This document shows positions 27,825-36,864 of a stretch of DNA of 64,000 nucleotides, piece by piece. Within the stretch, counting starts at the first letter, position 1; each line of letters begins with the position of its first letter. The DNA comes from an uncultured Rhodospirillales bacterium (lineage in GTDB: Bacteria; Pseudomonadota; Alphaproteobacteria; CAAGCB01; CAG-977). The DNA lies in NCBI GenBank assembly GCA_902777205.1, contig CACYSU010000007.1, positions 29,284-93,283 of the forward strand, written 5' to 3'. The notes beneath the pieces were generated by a model. The model was not told the origin of the DNA. It saw nothing but the letters and a program-made list of their open reading frames with translations, and searched no databases. Both the position numbers and the translations under genes were made by a program.

Positions 27825-29978
27825 TTACCCTTCAATTACAGAAAAATCAGCGACGCCGCCCATCGCGCGCACTATCATCGACAGCAAACGCAAACGGTTG
27901 GCGCGACGCTGAGCGTCGTCACAGTTCACCTGAACTTTGTCAAAGAACGCATCTACAGGAACCCGCAGTTTCGCCAGCTCCTCCATCGCGCCTTCGAAAT
28001 CGTCCGAAGCGATCTTCTTTGAACTGTTTAACATAACTTGATCCAGCGCGTCAAACAAAGCCTGTTCCTGTTCGACGACAAACAGGCTTTTATCCGGCGT
28101 GTCGGCGTAGGAACATTTGTCTTTGCCCCCTTCGATGCGGACGATGTTCGCCGCGCGGCGGAACGCCGTCAGCAAATCCTTGCCGTCATCGGTCGAAAGC
28201 AACTGCGTCAAAGCGCGGACGCGCGCGATCACGCGGCACAGGTCGATCAGATCCAGATTGTCGTCCTGCGCCAAACCGTAAACCGCCGAAATGTAGTCGT
28301 GGCGGACGCCGCGGTCTTTCATCAGAACTTTCAGCCTTTCGGCGATAAAGTTCAGCAAAGAAACCATCTGGCGAACGGACCAGTTGACCAAAACGGTCGG
28401 TTCGGTGTTTTCGTTTTTCTTTTCGGATTCCGTCATCGCTTCGGCGATTGCGGCCTGCGCCGAATCGCCGTACACCGCGCGCGCGGCGTTCAGAATCTGA
28501 AACAGCGGCATACTGATCCTGTTTTCCAAAATCAGACGCACAACCCCCAGCGCGGCGCGGCGCAGCGCGAAGGGATCCTTTGATCCGGTCGGTTTCCGGT
28601 CGATCAGCCAGAACCCGACCAAAGTGTCGATTTTGTCCGCCAAAGCGACGGCCGCGCTGACCGGAGCGGACGGACAGGCGTCGTTGGGCCCCAGCGGCGA
28701 ATAATGTTCGGCGACCGCTTCGGCGACCGCTTCGTTTTCACCGTCGAAACGCGCGTAATAACGTCCCATCACGCCCTGCAGTTCGGGGAATTCCCCGACC
28801 ATGCCCGTTGACAGGTCGGCCTTGCACAGCAAAGCGGCGCGGTCGGCGTCGGCGGCGTTCGCGGCCGGAATGTATTTCAGGATTTCCGGCAGCAGGGCGC
28901 GCATCCGTTCGACCTTGTCGGCGACGGAACCCAGCTTCGCGTGGAAAACGCGGGATTTCAGCTTTTCAGCCTTGGACGCCAGCGTCGTTTTGCGGTCTTC
29001 GTCCCAGAAGAAACGGGCGTCGGACAGGCGGGCGCGCAAAACGCGTTCGTTGCCCGCGACGATTTCCTTTCCGCCGTCGGCGGCTTTCATATTCGCGACA
29101 ACGATGAAACGCGGCGCCATTTTGCCGTTTTCGTCGGTCATGCAGAAATATTTCTGGTTCGCGCGCATGGACGTGATCAGCACTTCCTGCGGGACGGACA
29201 TGAATTCGTCGTCGATCTTGCCGGTCAGGGGAACGGGATATTCCGCCAGCCCCGCGACTTCGTTCAGCAGACCGTCGTCCTCCAGCAGTTTGTAGCCGGC
29301 TTCCTTGGCCAAAGCGTGCGCGTTGTCCGAAATGATTTTCTTGCGTTCCGCGGGGTCGATCAGGACGAAAGCGTCGCGGATTTTCCGCTGATAATCGGCG
29401 AAGTCCTTGACCTCGATCGCCGCCGGAGCCAGAAAACGGTGGCCGTACGTCACATTGCCCGATTTCACGCCCGCGAATTCGACGGGAACGACCGCGCCGT
29501 CAAACAGGCACACGATCGCGTGCAGCGGGCGCACCCAATGTTCCTTGTGCGACGCCCAGCGCATGGATTTCGGCCACGGGAAAGTCGTCATCAAAGCGGT
29601 GACGGCCTCTTGCAAAACTTCGGTCGTCGGCCGCCCTTTGTGCGACAGCTTCGCGAAATAGAACGTGCCTTTCGGCGTTTCGCGGACTTCCAATTCGTCC
29701 TTTTTCAAACCGACGGATTTCAAAAACCCGCTCAAAGCCTGTTCCGGCGCGGTGACGGCGGGGCCCTTGCGTTCCTCGACCAAATCGGCCTGCGACGCAG
29801 GCAAACCCTTGACGCACAGCCCGAAACGGCGGGAAGCGACGAACGAAACGGCTTCGTCGAATTTCAATTCGGCCTTTTTCAGCGCGTCCGTGATGAAATC
29901 GCGCGTGTGCGCCGCGGCGTCCGCCTGCATACGGGCGGGGATTTCTTCGGAAAACAGTTCAAGGAAAAATTCGCTCAT
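27825..29978 (-). CDS. glyS: Glycyl-tRNA synthetase beta subunit
   Basis: This 717-residue subunit of the alpha2beta2 enzyme binds tRNA-Gly. MSEFFLELFSEEIPARMQ is the family start, followed by the B3/B4-like regions (FIVVANM), an HD-like domain, and the C-terminal anticodon-binding DALR-like domain. It is somewhat longer than the E. coli subunit (689). It lies four bases after glyQ. Confidence 0.97.
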   Translation of the reverse strand: MSEFFLELFSEEIPARMQADAAAHTRDFITDALKKAELKFDEAVSFVASRRFGLCVKGLPASQADLVEERKGPAVTAPEQALSGFLKSVGLKKDELEVRETPKGTFYFAKLSHKGRPTTEVLQEAVTALMTTFPWPKSMRWASHKEHWVRPLHAIVCLFDGAVVPVEFAGVKSGNVTYGHRFLAPAAIEVKDFADYQRKIRDAFVLIDPAERKKIISDNAHALAKEAGYKLLEDDGLLNEVAGLAEYPVPLTGKIDDEFMSVPQEVLITSMRANQKYFCMTDENGKMAPRFIVVANMKAADGGKEIVAGNERVLRARLSDARFFWDEDRKTTLASKAEKLKSRVFHAKLGSVADKVERMRALLPEILKYIPAANAADADRAALLCKADLSTGMVGEFPELQGVMGRYYARFDGENEAVAEAVAEHYSPLGPNDACPSAPVSAAVALADKIDTLVGFWLIDRKPTGSKDPFALRRAALGVVRLILENRISMPLFQILNAARAVYGDSAQAAIAEAMTESEKKNENTEPTVLVNWSVRQMVSLLNFIAERLKVLMKDRGVRHDYISAVYGLAQDDNLDLIDLCRVIARVRALTQLLSTDDGKDLLTAFRRAANIVRIEGGKDKCSYADTPDKSLFVVEQEQALFDALDQVMLNSSKKIASDDFEGAMEELAKLRVPVDAFFDKVQVNCDDAQRRANRLRLLSMIVRAMGGVADFSVIEG

Positions 29979-29982
29979 CTTC

Positions 29983-30864
29983 TCACCCTTCCGCCTTCAA
30001 ATGGCCGCGGCTTTTCAAGTATCCCTCGCAGCATCCTTTCGCCAAAGCGCGCACCCGCCCGATATAGGCGGCGCGTTCGGTCACGCTGATCACGCCGCGC
30101 GCGTCCAGCAGGTTGAACACATGGGACGCCTTGATGCACTGGTCGTAGGCGGGCAGAGGCACGCCGTCGGCCAGCAGCGCCTGACATTCCCGTTCCGCGT
30201 CCGCGAAATGGCGCAGCAGCATTTCCGTGTCGGCACATTCAAAGTTGTACTTGGAATACTGGACTTCGTTTTCATGGAACACGTCGCCGTAGGTCACGCC
30301 GTCGCCGTTGAAATCCAGATCGTAAACGTTTTCGACGCCCTGAATGTACATCGCCAGACGTTCCAAACCGTAGGTCAATTCGGAACACACGGGCGAACAT
30401 TCAAAACCGCCGACCTGCTGGAAATAGGTGAACTGCGACACTTCCATGCCGTCGCACCACACTTCCCAGCCCAACCCCCACGCGCCCAGCGTCGGGCTTT
30501 CCCAGTCGTCTTCGACAAAGCGGATGTCGTGATGCGACGGGTCGATCCCCAGCACTTTCAGGCTGTTCAAATACAGTTCCTGCACGTTTTCGGGGGACGG
30601 TTTCAAAATCGCCTGATACTGGTAGTAATGCTGCAGGCGGTTGGGGTTTTCGCCGTAACGGCCGTCAACGGGACGGCGGGACGGCTGGACATAGGCGGCT
30701 TTCCAATGTTCGGGTCCCAAAGCGCGCAAAATCGTCGCGGGGTGGAACGTGCCGGCGCCGACCTCCATATCATAGGGCTGCAGAATGACGCACCCCTGTT
30801 CCGCCCAATAGGCGTGCAGTTTCAGAATCAATGACTGGAAATCGCTTCCTGCTTTTTTTATCAT
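29983..30864 (-). CDS. glyQ: Glycyl-tRNA synthetase alpha subunit
   Basis: The 293-residue class II catalytic subunit has [40 protein letters not shown] and RLQHYYQYQ, all diagnostic of GlyQ. It activates glycine with ATP. It heads the glyQ-glyS-ppdK operon. I looked for a T-box leader upstream and saw none. Confidence 0.97.
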   Translation of the reverse strand: MIKKAGSDFQSLILKLHAYWAEQGCVILQPYDMEVGAGTFHPATILRALGPEHWKAAYVQPSRRPVDGRYGENPNRLQHYYQYQAILKPSPENVQELYLNSLKVLGIDPSHHDIRFVEDDWESPTLGAWGLGWEVWCDGMEVSQFTYFQQVGGFECSPVCSELTYGLERLAMYIQGVENVYDLDFNGDGVTYGDVFHENEVQYSKYNFECADTEMLLRHFADAERECQALLADGVPLPAYDQCIKASHVFNLLDARGVISVTERAAYIGRVRALAKGCCEGYLKSRGHLKAEG

Positions 30865-31034
30865 CGCAAACTCGAGTACAACAGCGGTTGAAAACGTTTT
30901 AAAACTTTAGGAAAAATACTTCCGAATACCGCACAGGTCAAGGAAAATTCTCGGCCGCGCAAAGATAAAGTTGCCAAACGCGGGCGGCGGCTGTAATAAT
31001 ATCGGCGCACATCCGTTTTTCAAAGGAACCGCCC

Positions 31035-32090
31035 ATGAAAATCAGCGTCGTCATTCCCGTTTACAACGCCGTCGAGGACGTTAAAAAATGCCTGCGAAGC
31101 GTCAAGGAGAATTTCGATTTCGCCGACGGCGAAGTCATCGTCGTCGATGACTGTTCCCAACCCGAAACGGCCGATTACCTGAAATCCGAAGCCGCGGCGA
31201 ACCCCGACAAGTTCACGCTGGCGCGCAACGCGGAAAACTCCGGCTTTCCCAAAACGTGTAACAACGGCATCGCCAAGGCCAAAGGCGAAATCGTCGTCCT
31301 GCTGAACAGCGACACGATGATCCCCGCGCGGTTTTGCGAAAAAATCGCGGCCTGTTTCGATTCCGACCCGCTGATCGCGGTCGCGTCGCCGATCGCGGCG
31401 TACAGCGGCAGCTATTTCATCCCCCTGCGCGACGGGGAAACGGTCGCGTCCATGAACGAAAAGATCGAACGGCTGCACAAACCCGCCTATCCCGCCATTC
31501 CGACGGCCGAGGGTTTCTGCCTGTGCCTGCGCAAATCCGCGCTGGACAAGTTCGGCGCGCTGGACGAAATCTACGGCAAAGGGTTCAACGAGGAACGCGA
31601 CCTGTCGTTCCGCATGGCGTCAAAGGGATTGCGGTGCGTTTTGATCGACAACCTGTACGTTTTCCACAAACGCCACGCGTCGTTCGGCAGCGCGGAACGC
31701 AAAAAACAGCTGGAACGCAACGACAAAATTTTCAAAGAACGCTGGGGCGATCTGGTCAAAGCGGAAAAGGATTTCACCAAACACCGCAACCCGATCGACG
31801 AACTGCGCCGTCAAATTCAGCCGAAGTATTTTAAAAAAGGCCTGTTCTGGTCGAAATCCGTCCTGCCCGATAAAACGGTTTGGCGCGTGTTCGGCGTCAA
31901 AATCACGAAAAAGCACACGGGGGGGGGGGCATCCGCCCGTTTAACCGCAACTTTTGCGGCGTCATTCTCCCGTACAGCCGCCCGTGCCGCGGCCGCTTTT
32001 AACATAACGGAATTTTCATCTTCACCGCTTTTCCGCGCGAAAAGCGGTGTTTTTTTGTCCCATCCCCGAATTGAAAGGATATTTTCATGA
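31035..32090 (+). CDS. Family 2 glycosyltransferase with probable frameshift at a poly-G run
   Basis: Residues 1 to about 245 are a GT-A glycosyltransferase: VVIPVYNAVEDV, VVDDCSQ, NSGFPKTCN, NSDTMIP as the metal-binding motif, and FNEERDLSFRM as the catalytic-base region. After residue 295 the frame crosses 11 consecutive G and turns into Ala/Ser/Thr-rich sequence that runs through an intrinsic terminator at 32023-32056 and on into the next gene. That tail looks non-coding. With ten G the protein would end at 31944; with twelve (or nine) at 32002. The gene is probably phase-variable or carries a base-count error. Confidence 0.8.
   Translation: MKISVVIPVYNAVEDVKKCLRSVKENFDFADGEVIVVDDCSQPETADYLKSEAAANPDKFTLARNAENSGFPKTCNNGIAKAKGEIVVLLNSDTMIPARFCEKIAACFDSDPLIAVASPIAAYSGSYFIPLRDGETVASMNEKIERLHKPAYPAIPTAEGFCLCLRKSALDKFGALDEIYGKGFNEERDLSFRMASKGLRCVLIDNLYVFHKRHASFGSAERKKQLERNDKIFKERWGDLVKAEKDFTKHRNPIDELRRQIQPKYFKKGLFWSKSVLPDKTVWRVFGVKITKKHTGGGASARLTATFAASFSRTAARAAAAFNITEFSSSPLFRAKSGVFLSHPRIERIFS
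31919..31929 (+). repeat. Homopolymer of 11 G inside a glycosyltransferase gene
   Basis: Eleven consecutive G near the 3' end of the gene starting at 31035. Runs of this kind slip during replication and switch surface-glycan genes in several host-associated bacteria. They are also prone to sequencing error. Confidence 0.95.
32023..32056 (+). terminator. Terminator after the first glycosyltransferase
   Basis: Perfect 11-base arms (32023-32033, 32039-32049) with a five-base loop and seven T. It stands 30 bases before the next ATG, inside the apparent 3' end of the upstream reading frame. Confidence 0.92.
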
Positions 32091-32944
32091 CCAAAGTGTC
32101 CGCTTTGCTTTGCGCGTACGACACGCCCGAACCCTATTTAAGGGAGGCAATCGAAAGCGTTCTGAATCAAACTTTTCCGGATTTTGAATTGATCGTGCTG
32201 GACGACGGTTCGCCGTCGCCCGCCGTTGAATGCGTCGTCCGGTCGTATTCCGACGGCCGGATACGGTTTTACAAAAACGAACGCAACACCGGAATATCCG
32301 CGGCGCGCAACAAACTGGTCGATTTGGCGCGGGGCGAATATCTGGCCGTCATCGACCACGATGACGTATCGCTGCCGCGCCGTTTTGAAAAACAAGCGGC
32401 GTATCTGGACGCGCATCCGGAAACGGGGATCGTCGGCGCGCAGGCCGAATTCATCCCCGCCCGCAAAATCAAAAAACGGCCGACCGGCAACGAAAGCGTC
32501 AAAATATCCCTGATGCGGCAATGCGTCATCGTCCATCCGTCGTGCATGATCCGCAAATCCGTGCTGGAAAAAACGGGCGTCAGGTACGAAGAACGCTTTT
32601 CCCCCGCCGAGGACTACGCGCTTTTCTGCCGTTTGATCCCGCACACGGATTTTTACAACATTCCGGAGGTTCTGCTTTTATACAGAAAGCATAAAACAAA
32701 CACTTCGGCCGTCCAAAGCGAAAAGATCAATCGCGCGACGATCGCCATTCAAAATTTCGCGCGCGCGCAAAATCCGGAACTGGCCGCGATCGCGGACGCC
32801 GAATGTGAAACCGTCGAAACGTTCCGCCTGTTCAACGCGCTGCCCGTTTTTTCGGCGCGCCGGAAAGGAAACCGGAAAACATTTCTGCTGTTCGGTTTTC
32901 TGCCGCTTTTTTCATCGAAAACGAAACGGAGGACGCTGCCGTGA
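32087..32944 (+). CDS. Family 2 glycosyltransferase
   Basis: The 285-residue GT-A enzyme has SALLCAYDTPEPYLREAIESV, VLDDGSP, NTGISAARN, the metal motif DHDD (about residue 92) and FSPAEDYALFCRL as the acceptor-side acidic motif. It has no membrane segment. Sugar and acceptor are unknown. The ATG follows a terminator by 30 bases and has AAGGA upstream, so it needs its own promoter or read-through. It overlaps the GT10 gene by four bases. Confidence 0.88.
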   Translation: MTKVSALLCAYDTPEPYLREAIESVLNQTFPDFELIVLDDGSPSPAVECVVRSYSDGRIRFYKNERNTGISAARNKLVDLARGEYLAVIDHDDVSLPRRFEKQAAYLDAHPETGIVGAQAEFIPARKIKKRPTGNESVKISLMRQCVIVHPSCMIRKSVLEKTGVRYEERFSPAEDYALFCRLIPHTDFYNIPEVLLLYRKHKTNTSAVQSEKINRATIAIQNFARAQNPELAAIADAECETVETFRLFNALPVFSARRKGNRKTFLLFGFLPLFSSKTKRRTLP

Positions 32945-33951
32945 AAATACGTTTCATCCAAAACGCGATCGACCGTTTGCGGGGCAAAAAGCATCTGGCC
33001 GTTCCCGCGCCCTATTACAACGACAGAATCCCGCTGCCGCCGGAATATCCCGACATTTACAACGCGGACGGCCGGAAAATGGAAATGTTTTTCATTCGCG
33101 ACCGCCATTTTTCGCACGAACCCTACGGCACTTTTCCGACGTATTTCCTATGGGACAGGTTCAACTGGGGGCTGAACACGCATTTTTACACCGGAAAATC
33201 GGCCAAAGAAACCGTCGGCGCGCCCGCGTCCAAATACGCGTGGCTGTTGGAACCGCGCACGAAACAGCCGCAAGATTACCGCGCCTTTGAACGGGAGCGG
33301 TCTTTGGCGCGGGAGTTCGACGCCGTCCTAACCTATGACGAACGGCTGCTGGATCTGTTGGACAACGCCGTCTTTTTCCCGAGCTGCGCCGTTTCGTGGG
33401 TGCGTGAAACGGACGCGGACATCTGGCGGAAAAAAACGAAAAACGTTTCCGTTCTGTCGTCAAACAAAAAAATGTGTCCGCTGCATTACCTGCGGCTGGC
33501 CGTCGCTTGGGAATGTAAAAAAGAGGGATTGGCCGACACGTTCGGCACGTTTGACGGCGGCCGCCCCGTGACAATGGCGGAAACGTTGAAACCCTATCGC
33601 TATTCCATCGCGATTGAAAACCAGATTTCGGATTATTTTTACACGGAGCGGCTGATTTCCGCCTTTATCGCCATGACCGTCCCGATTTACGTCGGGGCGC
33701 GGAAAATCGACGAATTTTTCAACACCGACGGCATCATCCGCATTGACGAAAAACAGGCCGCGAACATCAAGGACGTTTTAAAGCAATGTTCCGAACGGGA
33801 CTATATGAACCGGCTGCCGGCGATGCGCGAAAACTATGAAAAGGCGAAAGCCTATCTGAACCAGAACGATATGCTGTACGAAACGCTTTTCGTCAAACCG
33901 GAACGGCGGAAATTGAATTTCGATTTTTCAAACATCGGGGGAAAGCAATGA
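32941..33951 (+). CDS. GT10-family fucosyltransferase-like protein
   Basis: The 336-residue protein matches glycosyltransferase family 10 (alpha-1,3/4-fucosyltransferases). Its C-terminal GDP-fucose region YRYSIAIENQISDYFYTERL, followed by AMTVPIYVGA (about residues 218-250), has the family pattern of a Glu-Asn pair, then Tyr, Thr/Ser-Glu and Pro-x-Tyr-x-Gly. N-terminal FFIRD and WLLEPRT fit the acceptor domain. Family members add fucose to host-like glycans such as Lewis antigens. It overlaps the neighbouring GT genes by four bases on both sides. Confidence 0.85.
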   Translation: MKIRFIQNAIDRLRGKKHLAVPAPYYNDRIPLPPEYPDIYNADGRKMEMFFIRDRHFSHEPYGTFPTYFLWDRFNWGLNTHFYTGKSAKETVGAPASKYAWLLEPRTKQPQDYRAFERERSLAREFDAVLTYDERLLDLLDNAVFFPSCAVSWVRETDADIWRKKTKNVSVLSSNKKMCPLHYLRLAVAWECKKEGLADTFGTFDGGRPVTMAETLKPYRYSIAIENQISDYFYTERLISAFIAMTVPIYVGARKIDEFFNTDGIIRIDEKQAANIKDVLKQCSERDYMNRLPAMRENYEKAKAYLNQNDMLYETLFVKPERRKLNFDFSNIGGKQ

Positions 33952-35552
33952 AAATCAGCGTCATCATTCCCGTTTACAACGCGGAAAAATACCTGACCGG
34001 ATGTTTAAGCAGCATCGCGGCGCAAACATACCCCGATTTTGAATGTTGGTGCGTCAACAACGGTTCGACCGACAATTCGCCGCAAATCATCGCCGGTTTC
34101 GTTCAAAAGGACGCGCGATTCAAATGCATCGACCGCACGAACGCGGGCAAGCAGGCCGCCGCCCGAAACGCCGCGCTGAAACAGGCGGCGGGCGACGCCG
34201 TCACGTTCGTTGACGCGGACGATTACATCCACCCGCGAATGTTGGAATTGCTGGTCAAAGCGATGAACGAAACGCAATGCGATGTCGTCGGATGCCTGCC
34301 GTTCAACACCACGGCGCTTTACACAGGCGATTTTGAAACCGTCAAACCGTACAAGACAAAAATCTACACCGATCCCGTCACCGCCTTTATGACCGAACGG
34401 CGCGTGCCGACGGCCGTTTGGGGGCGTTTGTATAAAAAAAGCGTCATCACTTCGCCGTTTATCGAAGACATCTTTTTTGAAGACGTGCCGTTCACGTTTG
34501 AAATCTTTTCCGGATTAAAACGGTACGCTTTGATCACCGCCCGCCTTTACGGGTATTACAAGGGAAACGGGTCAACCATGCGATCCGGTTGGACGAACGA
34601 AAAGACGGACAGCTATATCCGCGTCATCCGTTCCGTGTCCCTGTTCGCGGCCAAAAACGTTCCCGAAAAATCGAACGCCGTGAAAAAACACATTTCAAAC
34701 GGGCGCGTCAAAATGATCATGTCGCGCATCAAAAACGCCCCCGACCGCCGCGAGCTGTACAACTACGCCGCGCCGAAAATCCGCGAACTGTATCGGGAAA
34801 AGCTGATTTCCAGCAGCGGATTGAAATTAAAGCACAAAATCGCCCTGCGCCGTTTGCTGCGCGACGGGCAAGACCTTGAAAACGGGAAATTCACCTGCGT
34901 TTCGCAAACCGTCTATCCTTTGAAAATCGACGATTTGCTGGCTTTGCCGGATGTCGTCCCGCCGCCGCCCGCGATCAAAGGCGAAGAAATCGTCATTCTG
35001 GTCGGGAACAGGGATAAAAACATTCCGGACAGGCTGTATCAGGGGCGCGGCGCGTTGGAAAACCTGAAATCCGCGGGGGCTGAAACCGCCCCGTGCCGCG
35101 TCGCCTTTTTCAGAAACCGCCCCGTTTGGGATTTGCTGTCGCCGTTTTGCCGCGCTTACCGCAACCGGTTTCACGCGTTCGGCACCGCCGTTTACCACAT
35201 CCGCCCGCAAGCCGTGCGCGAAATGAATTTGGAACGCGGTCAAAGGACGAAGGAAAACGCCTATCTTTATTCCAAATGGCCGCTGTCGGCGCAGCAGCGG
35301 CAAAAGCAATACGACGATTTGAAAAATTCCTTGATTCAAAACGGGTTTGACGACAACCATCCGGTCGAAATCATGCTGTGCCGTTCATTGGGCGTCAAGG
35401 ACACGGTTTATCAGGGGCATCACCGGATCATGTTCTGCATCGACATGAACATTCCGTTTATCGGCATTGTTTTCATGTACGTTTCGCATTGCCCGCGTTT
35501 TCTGGCGAAACCTTTACGCCTGCTGGCGGGGATTTTCGCAAAAAAACGCTAG
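33948..35552 (+). CDS. Family 2 glycosyltransferase with C-terminal ParB/sulfiredoxin-like region
   Basis: Residues 1 to about 230 are a GT-A domain: VIIPVYNAEKYL, NNGSTDNS, DADDYIHP and FFEDVPFTFE. A helical stretch follows to about residue 320. From about 345 to the end is a separate region with LKNSLIQNGFDDNHPVEI and then YQGHHRIMFCIDMNIPFIGI. That order (helix, Gly-Phe, Pro-Val, then Gly-His-His-Arg) resembles ParB/sulfiredoxin-type folds. The combination is unusual. The gene starts inside the GT10 gene and ends in a stop codon interlocked with the MazG-like gene. Confidence 0.82.
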   Translation: MKISVIIPVYNAEKYLTGCLSSIAAQTYPDFECWCVNNGSTDNSPQIIAGFVQKDARFKCIDRTNAGKQAAARNAALKQAAGDAVTFVDADDYIHPRMLELLVKAMNETQCDVVGCLPFNTTALYTGDFETVKPYKTKIYTDPVTAFMTERRVPTAVWGRLYKKSVITSPFIEDIFFEDVPFTFEIFSGLKRYALITARLYGYYKGNGSTMRSGWTNEKTDSYIRVIRSVSLFAAKNVPEKSNAVKKHISNGRVKMIMSRIKNAPDRRELYNYAAPKIRELYREKLISSSGLKLKHKIALRRLLRDGQDLENGKFTCVSQTVYPLKIDDLLALPDVVPPPPAIKGEEIVILVGNRDKNIPDRLYQGRGALENLKSAGAETAPCRVAFFRNRPVWDLLSPFCRAYRNRFHAFGTAVYHIRPQAVREMNLERGQRTKENAYLYSKWPLSAQQRQKQYDDLKNSLIQNGFDDNHPVEIMLCRSLGVKDTVYQGHHRIMFCIDMNIPFIGIVFMYVSHCPRFLAKPLRLLAGIFAKKR

Positions 35553-35959
35553 TACGCCTTGCCGAATTTATAGGGACGGGCGGCGTTGTATTCCATTTTC
35601 AGCCGGACGTGCGTTTCAATGTCGATGTTTTCGCACGCCGCCAGTTCCAGCAGGCGGATCACCGCGTCGGCCAATTCGTCCTCGAACGAATCCTTGATAT
35701 GTTTTTCAAAGGCTTCTTTGGTTTCCCCGTCCGATTTGAACGCGGCCAAACCGGCGCGCTTTCCTTTGCGGCAGGCCTCCAGCGCTTCGGACACTTCGCT
35801 GTGAACCAACGCCAGCCGCCGCGCGGTTTGCAGGGCGGCCACCTCTTGCAGCAGCGCGTCATCGCCCGCCAGAGCCTTTTCCAGCCGTTTTTCCGTATCG
35901 TGGAAACCCTTTCGCGTCGCGATTTCCAACGCGCGCGCCGCCCATTCGTTCAGCGTCAT
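35549..35959 (-). CDS. MazG-like all-alpha NTP pyrophosphohydrolase
   Basis: The 136-residue protein has the metal-binding pair of this superfamily: HSEVSEALEA (Glu-x-x-Glu type, about residue 57) and EDELADAVIRLLELA (Glu-x-x-Asp type, about residue 101). It would hydrolyse a noncanonical or regulatory NTP to NMP and PPi. I chose the ATG at 35959, which overlaps the stop of the upstream gene as ATGA. Confidence 0.82.
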   Translation of the reverse strand: MTLNEWAARALEIATRKGFHDTEKRLEKALAGDDALLQEVAALQTARRLALVHSEVSEALEACRKGKRAGLAAFKSDGETKEAFEKHIKDSFEDELADAVIRLLELAACENIDIETHVRLKMEYNAARPYKFGKAY

Positions 35960-36804
35960 TTCACTTTTCCGGCGTGAAAGAATTTTTTGATTTTCAAAAG
36001 CAGGCGTTTGCGGCGGATCAAAGCGGCCTCGCGTTCCTCTTTGTCCTCGGCGTATTCGGACAGGCGACCCTTCGCCTCTTGCAGCAAATCGTTCGCGCGC
36101 GCCAAAACAAAGCTGGTCGGCGTATCGACCCAATCGCCGCGCCCTTTGCCGCACGGGGTTTTCGACGCGACCTTTTTAACGCGGTTGCCCAAAGCGGGAA
36201 ACAGGGATTTGCCCAAGAATCCCATCACGGGCATTTTCACCGTTTCCAACGTGTAATCGGCGCGCTTCAAGGTATAGGAATTGTTGCATTTCGACAAAAT
36301 GTGCGCCAATCGGGCGTGCACCTTGTACACGTCCTTGGCGTCGGCGGCGGAGATCGCCTCTTGGAACGCTTCGTCCTTTTCGACCTCTTCGTCGAAAAAA
36401 TCGGCCGGCGCGTCCATTTCGGACAGGATGACGTTCAGATCCAGCCCGTCCTCCTCCGGATCAATGTCCAGCTGTTCGTGCATGACGCCGCGCACGACGG
36501 CGGACAGCAGGGCGTCGAACAAATACTGTTCATGCGTCCACGGCTGTTCCTTTTCGCCCATTTCCATGGCCTTTTGATCCAGCACCTGATGCGCGCGGTA
36601 CAGCTCCAGCCATTTTTCGGGGTTGTCCTTGTCCTTCAGCAATTCCTGCGCCTTTGTTTTTTCCAACGCCTTGACGGCTTGGCGCAGCGCCTGACAATCC
36701 TTCAGGTTTTTGACCGCGTCAACCAAAGCCGACGCCTGCCAGCGTTCCAAGGATTCCCTGATCTGTTTTTCGTTTTCAAACGTGACGATACTGTCGTCCA
36801 GCAT
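35956..36804 (-). CDS. Unrecognised acidic 282-residue protein
   Basis: No signal peptide or membrane segment is visible. The protein is largely helical and acidic in the first half (LERWQASALVDAVKNLKD), contains DEEVEKDEAFQEAI in the middle, and ends in a basic coiled-coil-like stretch. I find no known motif. It is coupled to the MazG-like gene by a four-base overlap, so the two probably work together. Confidence 0.7.
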   Translation of the reverse strand: MLDDSIVTFENEKQIRESLERWQASALVDAVKNLKDCQALRQAVKALEKTKAQELLKDKDNPEKWLELYRAHQVLDQKAMEMGEKEQPWTHEQYLFDALLSAVVRGVMHEQLDIDPEEDGLDLNVILSEMDAPADFFDEEVEKDEAFQEAISAADAKDVYKVHARLAHILSKCNNSYTLKRADYTLETVKMPVMGFLGKSLFPALGNRVKKVASKTPCGKGRGDWVDTPTSFVLARANDLLQEAKGRLSEYAEDKEEREAALIRRKRLLLKIKKFFHAGKVK

Positions 36805-36864
36805 AAAAGCCTCTTAATTTTTTTATCCATTTTCCTTGAACGGCCGTCAAAAGTCAATCGCGTT

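Noticed and set aside
30865..31034. Possible T-box leader before glyQ
   Set aside because: No stem with a specifier loop or T-box sequence is visible in the gap.
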